Under the pieces are notes generated by a model. It had not been told where the DNA came from, searched no databases, and saw nothing but the letters and a program-made list of their open reading frames with translations. A stretch of DNA of 64,000 nucleotides from SHZI01 sp041396045 (GTDB taxonomy: Bacteria; Pseudomonadota; Gammaproteobacteria; Steroidobacterales; GCA-2729495): contig JAWKZI010000003.1 in assembly GCA_041396045.1 (NCBI GenBank), positions 124,001-188,000 on the forward strand. The letters are read 5' to 3'. The first letter of the stretch is position 1; the number at the start of each line of letters is the position of its first letter. Below, piece after piece: positions 43,618 to 51,796 of the stretch. A program made the translations under genes and the position numbers.

Positions 43618-45431
43618 CAGGTACCAAACCGCCGCTTGCCGGGTGTCGGCCGGTTCGCCTCATCGACTGCCCTGGGCCGCAATAACGTGAATTGCTGCAT
43701 GTCCCACGCCGCTGTCGGACAGCGTTCTGCACACAGTCCACAATGCACACACAGGTCTTCGTCCTTGACCATGATGCGGCCGGTTTGTGGCAACGGCCCG
43801 GATACAAACAGCGCCTGCGTCAGATTCACCGCGGGCGCTGTCAGCCGGCCGCGCAAGTCTTCCTCAGTGCCGCCCGGTGTTATCGTCAGACAGTCCACCG
43901 GGCAAATATCGATACAGGCATCACACTCGATGCACAGCTTGTCGGTAAATACGGTTTGCAGATCGCAATTCAGGCAACGCTCAACTTCTTCGGCCACCTG
44001 TTCAGCCGTGAAGCCCAGTTCAACCTCCACATCAAGTTTCTTGAAGCGCTCCTTGAGGCCGACGTGCGGCATCAGGCGGCGTTCGGCACTGTCGTAGTGG
44101 TTGCTGTAGGCCCATTCGCGCATACCCATCTTCGAAGGGCTCAGATTCATGCCGTCGGGCAGGCGATCTGTCAGGGGTTCATCGTGACAGTGCTTGTGAA
44201 TGGATATCGCGGCCTGGTGACCGTGCTCCACCGCCCAGATGATGTTCTTGGGACCGAAAGCCGAATCGCCGCCGAAAAATACGCCTGGCAGCGTGGACTC
44301 AAAGGTTTGTTCGTCTATTTTCGGTACATCCCATTTGTCGAATTCGACGCCCAGGTCCCGTTCGATCCATGGGAAGGCGTTTTCCTGACCGATGGCGAGC
44401 ACAATGTCGTCAGCAGGCAGGATTTCCTCACCGACAATGCGTTCGGCCGTAATCCGGCCGCGGGCATCAATGTCGTATTCCATCACGTCAAACAGCATGC
44501 CTTTCAACTTGCCGCCTTCGGTGACATACGCCTTGGGTGACCGGTTAATGATGATCTCGACGTGCTCTTCCTCGGCGTCTTCCAGTTCCCAGGGCGATGC
44601 CTTGAAAAACTGCCGTGGCTTGCGCGCCATTACCTTGACGGTGTCGGCACCCAGTCGCAAAGACGTACGGCAACAATCCATGGCGGTGTTGCCCACACCG
44701 ATGATCAGGACTTTTTTGCCGATCGACTTCGTGTGCTCGAAAGCCACGGATTCCAGCCAGTCGATGCCGATGTGTACATGCGCCGGATCATCGTAGCGTC
44801 CGGGCAGCTTCAGTTCCTTGCCCTTGGGTGCGCCAGTTCCGACGAAGATCGCGTCGAAACCCTCAGCAAGCAACTGCTTCATGCTGTCGATACGATGGCC
44901 GAGCTTCAACTCCGCGCCCATGCCGACGATGTCATCGATTTCCCGATCCAGAACCTCAGCCGGCAACCGGAACGAAGGAATGTTCGAGCGCATCAGTCCG
45001 CCCGGCACCTTCAGCCCCTCGAAAATCACAACCTCATAGCCCAATGGCAGCAGGTCGTTGGCGATTGTCAGTGAGGCGGGACCAGCACCGACACAGGCCA
45101 CCCGCTTGCCGTTCTTTTGGGCAGGTGCTTTAGGCAGGAGGTTTGCATAGTCGTCCGTCAGATCCGCTGCAACGCGTTTAAGGCGGCAAATGGCGACCGG
45201 TTTGTCTTCCACCCGGGTCCGGCGGCAGGCCGGCTCACAAGGCCGGTCGCAAACCCGACCCAGGATGCCCGGAAATACATTGGACTCCCGATTGAGCATG
45301 AAGGCTTCGGTGTACTGGCCCTGGGCGATCAGGCGGATATAGCCCGGCACATCGGTGTGTGCCGGACACGCCCACTGGCAGTCCACGACCTTATGGAAGT
45401 AGTCGGGGTTTTTGGTGTTTGTAGGTTGCAT
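43617..45431 (-). CDS. korC: GltD-like FAD/iron-sulfur oxidoreductase with C-terminal ferredoxin domain
   Basis: A 604-residue flavoprotein. The N-terminus has the GltD-type cysteine clusters (CQWACPAHTDVPGYIRLI and CDRPCEPACRR). Two nucleotide folds follow (RVACVGAGPASLTIANDLLPLGYEV and KKVLIIGVGNTAMDCCR). The C-terminus is a two-cluster ferredoxin with CIECDACIDICPVDC and CVHCGLCAERCP. In Azoarcus and Thauera, KorC of 2-oxoglutarate:NADP+ oxidoreductase has this role, passing electrons between reduced Fe-S centres and NADP+. The gene is first in the operon and touches korA, so I assign it the same function by analogy. An initiation signal is not obvious; TATAAT-like sequence lies unusually close at 45442-45447. 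Confidence 0.85.
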   Translation of the reverse strand: MQPTNTKNPDYFHKVVDCQWACPAHTDVPGYIRLIAQGQYTEAFMLNRESNVFPGILGRVCDRPCEPACRRTRVEDKPVAICRLKRVAADLTDDYANLLPKAPAQKNGKRVACVGAGPASLTIANDLLPLGYEVVIFEGLKVPGGLMRSNIPSFRLPAEVLDREIDDIVGMGAELKLGHRIDSMKQLLAEGFDAIFVGTGAPKGKELKLPGRYDDPAHVHIGIDWLESVAFEHTKSIGKKVLIIGVGNTAMDCCRTSLRLGADTVKVMARKPRQFFKASPWELEDAEEEHVEIIINRSPKAYVTEGGKLKGMLFDVMEYDIDARGRITAERIVGEEILPADDIVLAIGQENAFPWIERDLGVEFDKWDVPKIDEQTFESTLPGVFFGGDSAFGPKNIIWAVEHGHQAAISIHKHCHDEPLTDRLPDGMNLSPSKMGMREWAYSNHYDSAERRLMPHVGLKERFKKLDVEVELGFTAEQVAEEVERCLNCDLQTVFTDKLCIECDACIDICPVDCLTITPGGTEEDLRGRLTAPAVNLTQALFVSGPLPQTGRIMVKDEDLCVHCGLCAERCPTAAWDMQQFTLLRPRAVDEANRPTPGKRRFGT

Positions 45432-45527
45432 GCGGCTCGGGATTATACATAGCAGATCCGCTTGGCAAGCCGCCAGTTGACGTCATCCGACGCAACTGTG
45501 CGGCAATTGACTAAAACGGGTCCGGGG

Positions 45528-46700
45528 ATGAAACAATGGGCCTTCTATAACACTCCTGACGCAGAGCTGCATATGTCTCAAAAGCCGAACCCCGACCAGA
45601 GTCCGAATCACGGCCAGATCAGCGGCCAGATCAGCGGCCAGAATCCACCGCCCGAACGCTACGCAGCGCTCGCGCTCCAGCTCACCACTGCCTGCGTCAA
45701 TGACTGCCCGGATCGACCGGCTGCCCGCGCGCGAATGGCGACAACGCTGGCCCACGTTGGCAAATCGGTAGCGGCCAGCAAAGCCTTTGTTCATCAGTTC
45801 AGCGGTATCGATGTACGACTGGTCGTGCTGCCGGAATACTTCCTGACCGGCTTCCCGCTTGGTGAATCCGTAGCGGTTCGGCGGAACAAGGCAGCCCTCG
45901 CCATCGATGGACCCGAGTACCGGACCCTGGCCGACATTGCCGAACGATCCGATGTCTACCTGGCGGGCAACGCCTACGAGGTGGACCCGAACTTCCCGGA
46001 GCTCTACTTCCAGAGCTGCTTCATCATTGCGCCAAACCGCGAGACCGTGCTGCGCTATCGCCGGATGATTTCCCTGTCGGGGCCAACGCCGTATGACGTA
46101 TGGGACCGTTATGTCGAAATTTATGGACTGGACGGTGTATTTCCGGTTGCCGACACGCCGATTGGTCGCCTTGCCGCCATCGCCTCCGAAGAAATCCAGT
46201 ATCCGGAAATTGCACGGATGACTGCCATGCGTGGTGCGGAGATCTATGTGCATTCGTCCAGCGAGATCGGCAGCCCCTCGGTCACGACCAAAGAGATTGG
46301 CCGGCGGGCGCGGGCTGCAGAGAATATTGCCTACGTGGTCTCAGCCAACTCGGCTTCTCTCACTCACTGCCCGATTCCTGCGGAATCAACCACCGGCATG
46401 TCGAAGATAGTCGATTACTACGGCCAGATCATGGTCGAGGCCTCACCTGGCGGCGAGTCCATGGTGGCCAATGCAACCATCGATCTGGGCGCACTGCGCG
46501 AACGACGTCGCAAGACCGGCCTGTCGAATGTGCTGGTGCGTCAACCCTTTCAGGCCTATGCCGAACGGTATGGCGACACGGTGTTTCGCCCTGCCAATCT
46601 GCTGCTGGACGGTGCCAATACCCGGATACCGAGCCGACAGGAGTTCAGTGAATTACAACGCGCGGATATCGAGCGCCTCGCGAGTACCGGCAAGATCTAG
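45528..46700 (+). CDS. nitrilase-superfamily protein lacking the catalytic Cys and Lys
   Basis: Carbon-nitrogen-hydrolase fold, 390 residues from ATG 45528 (ATG 45573 also possible). The glutamate of the usual Glu-Lys-Cys triad is present in VVLPEYFLTGFP (Glu103). The lysine position reads RYRRMISL (Arg179) and the cysteine position reads IASEEIQYPE (Ser220), so the classical mechanism is absent. Regions such as MTAMRGAEIYVHSSSE and RRARAAENIAYVVSANSAS are otherwise well conserved, suggesting a functional subgroup rather than decay. The N-terminus holds a 12-bp tandem repeat encoding GQIS-GQIS-GQ (45612-45643). It is divergent from the kor operon. Confidence 0.85.
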   Translation: MKQWAFYNTPDAELHMSQKPNPDQSPNHGQISGQISGQNPPPERYAALALQLTTACVNDCPDRPAARARMATTLAHVGKSVAASKAFVHQFSGIDVRLVVLPEYFLTGFPLGESVAVRRNKAALAIDGPEYRTLADIAERSDVYLAGNAYEVDPNFPELYFQSCFIIAPNRETVLRYRRMISLSGPTPYDVWDRYVEIYGLDGVFPVADTPIGRLAAIASEEIQYPEIARMTAMRGAEIYVHSSSEIGSPSVTTKEIGRRARAAENIAYVVSANSASLTHCPIPAESTTGMSKIVDYYGQIMVEASPGGESMVANATIDLGALRERRRKTGLSNVLVRQPFQAYAERYGDTVFRPANLLLDGANTRIPSRQEFSELQRADIERLASTGKI

Positions 46701-47264
46701 ATCGCCGTTGCGCCGGGCCAGACCCAGCAAACCGATGGCGGAACCGAAGAGCCAGACGGCAGCCGGAACCGGCACGACCTGACCATAAAGATTGGCGTGA
46801 GACAGCGCCTGTTGACCGCTGATTGCCCAGGTCCCCGAGGTAACTCCATCCGGCAACGTGAACGCGGCCCAGTCGGGATCAAGTGTTCCCTGGCCGGATT
46901 TGAAGGCAATCACCAGATTGGTATAGCCGGGAGCATTGATCGAAAAGGTGCCGCTGAGTCCGCCGGTTGGTGGCGTTGCGGTCAGCGATTGGGGCAACGC
47001 ACCGGTAGTGAGGTCGTCGGTCTTGTCCAGCGTGATGTAACCAAGCGCGTTGATCGCGTCGCTGTTGCCATTCAGATTGCCAGGCGCCGAGGCCAGGCAG
47101 ACTGCGCTGCCCGGATCCGTTGTGATCGTAAATTCGCGATCGGCAGTGCTGGCCGTTCCCGGACACATCACGGAAACCGGTGCGGCGCTGGCGATACTTG
47201 AACCCAGCATGGCAAAGGTCGCCAATGCGGTGCCTGCAGCGGCAAGTCGAGCCATGGAGATCAT
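46653..47264 (-). CDS. VPLPA-CTERM-like sorting-domain protein
   Basis: Exported protein of 203 residues. A signal peptide (MARLAAAGTALATFAMLGSSIASA) leads to a Gly/Thr-rich mature domain with two cysteines. The sorting signal VVPVPAAVWLFGSAIGLLGLARRN follows. Normally the protein ends after the Arg cluster, but here it continues for NGDLDLAGTREALDIRAL, and this extra tail overlaps the end of the nitrilase gene by 48 bp. The tail may result from a lost stop or a frameshift. A partner protein of the same class is at 6996-7685. Confidence 0.82.
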   Translation of the reverse strand: MISMARLAAAGTALATFAMLGSSIASAAPVSVMCPGTASTADREFTITTDPGSAVCLASAPGNLNGNSDAINALGYITLDKTDDLTTGALPQSLTATPPTGGLSGTFSINAPGYTNLVIAFKSGQGTLDPDWAAFTLPDGVTSGTWAISGQQALSHANLYGQVVPVPAAVWLFGSAIGLLGLARRNGDLDLAGTREALDIRAL

Positions 47265-47419
47265 TGTGGTGTTTTCCCTGTTATATCGTGTGATCGGGAA
47301 TTTGCAGTAGCAAATTAGTGCATACGGTTTAACGCAAAATTACGCCCGGCCAGGCCGCTTGTCCACCGAAATTGAGCTTCTGCCCAGATCGCAGCAATTA
47401 CCCGGCAACTACGGCTGGA

Positions 47420-47453
47420 TTATGTTTAAAAGACAACATCTTATGTTCAAAAG
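47420..47453. promoter_or_regulatory. direct repeat, possible operator
   Basis: TTATGTTTAAAAG (47420-47432) and TTATGTTCAAAAG (47441-47453) are 21 bp apart, two helical turns, in the 235-bp gap between the TMEM220 stop and the VPLPA-CTERM start. They lie about 155-190 bp upstream of the latter gene. I see no other structure in 47265-47499. Confidence 0.4.
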
Positions 47454-47499
47454 CTGGCACCCGCGGACGCGGTTAGCTCCCGTTTGTGCAAGCTGACCT

Positions 47500-47895
47500 C
47501 TAACCGGGCCGGCGTCGCCGGAAGCTGAAGATCACACAAAGACTGTAGACAAAAACAATGGCAAGGCCGAGAAACTCACGGCCTTCCTCGATGACGGGAT
47601 CACCTGCGTGCATCGAGGCAACCAGCAGGGACAGATCTCCCCGCGCAATGAATTCGCGCATACCCGGCGCCCAGTCCAGCATCCACACGAAGGTAACGAC
47701 CGCGAGCAGGACGGCAACGGTGCCTACGAGGAAGCGCACCTGTTCGCCCAGGCTGGCTCGCCAGGCCATCGCCACGGCCAGGCCGGCGGCTGCAAGGTAT
47801 TCGAGTGCCCATTGCACCGGGTCCGGATCGTTGTATTGCAGCGCTGCCGACAACGCGAACAGCACCGCGAACAACAGATTGAGTACGCGAATCAC
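47500..47895 (-). CDS. TMEM220-like membrane protein
   Basis: A 131-residue inner-membrane protein with four hydrophobic helices. QYNDPDPVQWALEYLAAAG at the first loop and EEGREFLGLAIVFVY near the end are the recurring landmarks of the transmembrane-220 family. Function is unknown. Its start overlaps the stop of the TonB receptor gene by 4 bp (ATGA), so the two are translationally coupled and may act together at the envelope. Confidence 0.85.
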   Translation of the reverse strand: MIRVLNLLFAVLFALSAALQYNDPDPVQWALEYLAAAGLAVAMAWRASLGEQVRFLVGTVAVLLAVVTFVWMLDWAPGMREFIARGDLSLLVASMHAGDPVIEEGREFLGLAIVFVYSLCVIFSFRRRRPG

Positions 47896-49832
47896 GGCAG
47901 GGCACCGAACAGATACCGCACACCAAGCCGCGGTCGAATGCCGGCTGCCGGGAAACCAACGGCTTCCTGGTAATTGCTATCCAGCAGGTTATCGACCGCC
48001 AGTGTCAGCTTGAGCCGGGGCGTGACGACCCAGCTTGCATTCGCGTCGACCCGGTTCCAGGCATTCAAGGTCAGGATGCCGGTCGGGATCGATGAGTCCA
48101 GCACATCGCCCACATACAACCAGTTGAGATCGAGCAGCCAGCGCTCGGTCGGCGTCCAGCGCAAACCCGCCCCGCCGCGCCAGTCCGGTCGCTGCAGCAA
48201 TTCGCGATCAGTGTGCTTGACGTCGATATCGGTCCAGGTTGCCTGTCCGCGCAAGGCAAGTGTCGACGACAGCGCCCATTGGCCGCTGAACTCCGCGCCG
48301 CGAGTTGTTACGGCATCCCGATTTACATTTTTGAAGGTGTCGGGATCGAAGTCGATGAGGTTCCTGTAATCGTTGTCGAACACCGTAACGCCGACTTCAG
48401 CAGCGCCGTCGAGCAGTGTCTGGGTAACGCCAAGCTCGACGCTACGACTGGTCTCGGGCTTTAGCGTCGGCTCGCCGACCAGCGGACTGCCGAGTGCAAA
48501 GAAGCTGGGCAGCTTGAAGCCGGAACCCCAGTTGGCACGCAGCCGCGTCGTGCCATTGCCGAGGGTGTATACGGCTCCCAGTTTGCCGGTGGTCTCGCCA
48601 CTGACCTCGTCGGGATCATCGTGGCGTATGCTGCCTTGAAGAACCAGTTGATCGCCCACCAGGTACCGGCCTTCGGCGAAAACACCGACGATGTCCCGGT
48701 CCAGTGCAAAGTCGTTCGGGATCCGGATGCCAGGCCCGAAGTCGACGTAACCCTCGGAGTCTCCGGATTCCCGCTGAAAATCCACCCCAAAGGTTGCTAC
48801 CAGGCGATTGCCAGGCCGCACGGTAGTCCGCAACGCCGCGTTGTAGCGGTCGAGTTCGTTGGCAGCCCCGTTGGGCGGAACCTGGTCGCCTGGCGATATA
48901 CCCGGCGATGCGTACTCGTCACTGCGGTCGTAAAGGGAGGCCACAGCCTGAACCGACCAGACATCGTTCAATGTCCAGTCGAGGTCGGTACCCAGACTGT
49001 AATCGTCGGCCTCCGCGTGATCCAGCGTGCGAAGAACGGCCAGATCCGGACCACCACTCTGCTCGGGAAAACTCGAACTGTCCATGCTCGCATAACGCGC
49101 ATAGACATTGGCGACCATATTGTCAGCCGGTGTTATCCGCAGCCTTCCCGATACCGTATCGGCTTCGTAGGTACTGCCTGGTACCGCCTCGCCATCGTCC
49201 CGGCTGGTGGCCTGCAGTGAAAACCGCACGTCACGGCCGACAGGGCCGCCGGCCTGGATGGTACCCCGCCGGAACTCGTCGCCGCCTGCCTCGACTTCCA
49301 CATTGGCGGACAGATGGTCTCCACCAGGCTGACTGATGAAATTGATAACGCCAGCCAGCCCGTCTGATCCGTAAATGGACGACTGGGGACCACGCACGAT
49401 CTCTACACGTTCGATATTGGCCAGATTCAGGGAGGCCAGATCAAAAGAACCACCGCGGGTGTTGTTGGGGTCGTTCACCTTGATGCCATCGAGCATAAAG
49501 ACCGTAAAGTTTGGCTCGCTGCCGCGAATGAATATCTGCGTCACTCCACCGGCGCCTGGCTGATTCACATGGAGTCCGGGAACATCGCGCAGCAGATCGG
49601 ATGCCACGGCAGGATTGCGCGCCTCGATGTCAAACCGGTCAAGAACCGTCGTGGCGTTGGGCAGAACAGCCTCGTCGGCTGCCAGCCGTGTGCCGGTGAC
49701 TATCAACTCTTCAGCAGCGGTTGGTGCCGGGTCGGCAGCAACCGCTGCTGAACTGAGCAATACCGCGAGCGCCAGCAGGTGCCTGCGGTGTGGCAGATGG
49801 AAACGGAAATTCCGGCTGTCTGATGAATGCAT
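47892..49832 (-). CDS. TonB-dependent outer-membrane receptor (BtuB-like)
   Basis: A 646-residue TonB-dependent transporter. A signal peptide (LLALAVLLSSAAVAADP) is followed by a TonB-box-like EELIVTGTR and the plug domain (LRDVPGLHVNQPGAGGVTQIFIRGSEPNFTVFMLDGIKVNDP, IERVEIVRGPQSSIYGSDGLAGVINFIS). The remainder is a beta barrel ending in an aromatic strand (RPRLGVRYLFGALP). It is closest in pattern to BtuB, the cobalamin receptor. Only 60 bp separate it from the next gene upstream and they contain no cobalamin riboswitch, so the substrate should not be taken as settled. Confidence 0.92.
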   Translation of the reverse strand: MHSSDSRNFRFHLPHRRHLLALAVLLSSAAVAADPAPTAAEELIVTGTRLAADEAVLPNATTVLDRFDIEARNPAVASDLLRDVPGLHVNQPGAGGVTQIFIRGSEPNFTVFMLDGIKVNDPNNTRGGSFDLASLNLANIERVEIVRGPQSSIYGSDGLAGVINFISQPGGDHLSANVEVEAGGDEFRRGTIQAGGPVGRDVRFSLQATSRDDGEAVPGSTYEADTVSGRLRITPADNMVANVYARYASMDSSSFPEQSGGPDLAVLRTLDHAEADDYSLGTDLDWTLNDVWSVQAVASLYDRSDEYASPGISPGDQVPPNGAANELDRYNAALRTTVRPGNRLVATFGVDFQRESGDSEGYVDFGPGIRIPNDFALDRDIVGVFAEGRYLVGDQLVLQGSIRHDDPDEVSGETTGKLGAVYTLGNGTTRLRANWGSGFKLPSFFALGSPLVGEPTLKPETSRSVELGVTQTLLDGAAEVGVTVFDNDYRNLIDFDPDTFKNVNRDAVTTRGAEFSGQWALSSTLALRGQATWTDIDVKHTDRELLQRPDWRGGAGLRWTPTERWLLDLNWLYVGDVLDSSIPTGILTLNAWNRVDANASWVVTPRLKLTLAVDNLLDSNYQEAVGFPAAGIRPRLGVRYLFGALP

Positions 49833-49892
49833 CCGCCAATATTAACCAGACAATCGGGACGGCGACTGCGGACCGCCTCCCAGACCGGAATT

Positions 49893-50672
49893 TCAGTTCA
49901 TAAACATGGACCAGAAGCGCGTGCGGTCCGGGTCGAAAGCGTGATAGGTCTTGTCGATAGACCGGGGGTCATCCAGGGCCTGGACCATGAGGCGTGCCAG
50001 GTCGGCGCGCCGGATCCAGCTCATGGAGGCCGTGTCTTCGGTCAGGTAAGCCTTGCCTTCGGCCTCGCCGTTGAGCAACCCGCCAGGACGAATGATCGTG
50101 TAGTCGAGGCCACTGGTCTTCAGGTAGTCCTCGGCCTTGGTCTTCTCCGGGATCACCTTCCGCAAAAAGTAGCGGGCCGGCGCCGGCGCAGAATCACGTG
50201 AATCTCCGGCACCGATCACGGTGATCAGTACATAGCGCTTCACACCAGCCAGCCGGGCTGCATCAATCGCATTCCGGTTGCCATCGAAATCCGGGCGCGG
50301 CGCGGACGTGCTGGTCACACCCAGCGTGGACACGATGGCGCGAAACGGCTCGGTGGCCAGCGCAGCATTCAGATCAGCGGGAACCAGGGCGTCTCCGCGA
50401 AAAACACGCGCACCCAGGGCCTCGGCAGCAGTGGCATCCGACGCCGGCCGGACCAGCACCACCACGTCATCACCACGGGCCCGCAACAGGCGAACAACCT
50501 CCAGTCCCGTGTTACGCGTCCCGCCGATCACCAGGACCGCGCCGTGGCCGGGGACGTTGGCAACCGGAGCCAGATCGGCGCGTGAACGCGTGCCTTCCAT
50601 ACCGGAAATCCATACCCAGAGCACGACGGCCAGGATCAGAATCAGGAAGATGCTGAGCTTCGGATATTTCAT
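49893..50672 (-). CDS. membrane-anchored NAD(P)-binding protein (NmrA/SDR-like)
   Basis: Atypical short-chain dehydrogenase of 259 residues. Residues 6-25 form a membrane anchor (LSIFLILILAVVLWVWISGM), after which the nucleotide fold begins AVLVIGGTRNTGLEVVRLLRARGDDVVVLVRP. Further blocks are AIVSTLGVTST and KAEDYLKTSGLDYTIIRPGGLLNGEAEG, typical of NAD(P)H-binding NmrA-like proteins. A classical YxxxK active site is not apparent. Role and substrate are unknown. It lies 35 bp after the aldo/keto reductase gene on the same strand. Confidence 0.85.
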   Translation of the reverse strand: MKYPKLSIFLILILAVVLWVWISGMEGTRSRADLAPVANVPGHGAVLVIGGTRNTGLEVVRLLRARGDDVVVLVRPASDATAAEALGARVFRGDALVPADLNAALATEPFRAIVSTLGVTSTSAPRPDFDGNRNAIDAARLAGVKRYVLITVIGAGDSRDSAPAPARYFLRKVIPEKTKAEDYLKTSGLDYTIIRPGGLLNGEAEGKAYLTEDTASMSWIRRADLARLMVQALDDPRSIDKTYHAFDPDRTRFWSMFMN

Positions 50673-50707
50673 CGTTTGATAGACCCCATATTCCGGTACG
50701 ACGTGAG

Positions 50708-51742
50708 TCAGGAGGCAGGCCAGTCGATCTGCTGGCGCACAGCGCCGTACATCATGTCCTGGAAGAACTCGCTGCCAAGCAGTGAGGCCGGATAGGTTGG
50801 CGGTGGCGGGGCGAGATTATCCAGCTCCGTGATCATCTCCGGACTCAAACGCAAACCCGTGCACGTCAGATTCTCGCGGAGTTGTTCAACCGTGCGGGCG
50901 CCAATGATGGGAATGACACCGCCGTTGCCCCGCTGCATCAGCCAGGCAAGCGCCAATACAGACGGCCGGCAGTCGATACGTGCCGCGATCTTCGCAACCG
51001 CCGTGGCCACTTCCTGATTGCGCGATGTCAAGGTACGGGCTCCGCGCGGGCCGGCCAGGCGGCCGCTGGCACCGGATTCCTTGTACTTGCCGGTAAGCAG
51101 TCCGCCAGCCAGCGGACTCCATGCCGTGACAGCAATGTTCATGGCCGTTGCCATCGGCAGAAAATCGGCTTCGATATTGCGTTCGATCAGATTGTAGTGA
51201 AGCTGGAGCGCACTGAATGGCGTCAGACCGCGTTCGGTTGCCAGGGTGTTGGCCGTCGCGACCACCCAGGCTGGTGCATTGGAAATGCCCACATGCAGAA
51301 TCTTGCCCGCACGCACCTGATCGTCGAGTGCGCGCATCAGGCTTGCCAGGTCGGTGCGACGATCCCAGCCGTGCACCCAGTACACATCAAGATAGTCGGT
51401 ACCCAGACGTCGCAAACTCGCGTCCAGTGACTGCATCAGGTTCTTGCGATGACTGCCGCCCGCATTGGGATCAGCCGGGTCGGAGCTCAGTGTGTACTTG
51501 CTGGCCAGTACGAGCTTTTCGCGCCCTTCCCGAATGAATTCGCCGAGAATGCGTTCACTGCTACCCCGGTTATAGATATTGGCGGTGTCGATGAAATTAC
51601 CGCCTGCCGCACGAAACTCGTCATAGACCCGGCGAGCTTCCGTGGCTGCCACGCCGATACCGAACTCCTCCCCAAAGGTCATCGCACCCAGGCAAAGCTC
51701 GGACACGCGCAGGCCACTGAGGCCCAGCACTCTGTATCGCAT
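50708..51742 (-). CDS. aldo/keto reductase
   Basis: NADPH-dependent oxidoreductase of the aldo/keto reductase superfamily, 344 residues, (beta/alpha)8 barrel. The N-terminus MRYRVLGLSGLRVSELCLGAMTFGEEFG is typical. The catalytic Asp and Tyr lie in NFIDTANIYNRGSSERILGEFI, with the Lys in KLVLASKYTLS and the His in DYLDVYWVHGWD. The cofactor segment IPIIGARTVEQLRENL is also present. Physiological substrates are unpredictable for this family. The gene sits between dihydroorotase and the NAD(P)-binding protein, all on the minus strand. Confidence 0.95.
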   Translation of the reverse strand: MRYRVLGLSGLRVSELCLGAMTFGEEFGIGVAATEARRVYDEFRAAGGNFIDTANIYNRGSSERILGEFIREGREKLVLASKYTLSSDPADPNAGGSHRKNLMQSLDASLRRLGTDYLDVYWVHGWDRRTDLASLMRALDDQVRAGKILHVGISNAPAWVVATANTLATERGLTPFSALQLHYNLIERNIEADFLPMATAMNIAVTAWSPLAGGLLTGKYKESGASGRLAGPRGARTLTSRNQEVATAVAKIAARIDCRPSVLALAWLMQRGNGGVIPIIGARTVEQLRENLTCTGLRLSPEMITELDNLAPPPPTYPASLLGSEFFQDMMYGAVRQQIDWPAS

Positions 51743-51796
51743 GATTCTTCCTTCTGTCGTCTACGCCGTCTCTTGAAGGTGCATCTTCAGGAAATA

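Noticed and set aside
49833..49892. Possible cobalamin riboswitch upstream of the BtuB-like receptor
   Set aside because: The gap is only 60 bp and has no B12-box-like sequence, too short for the element.
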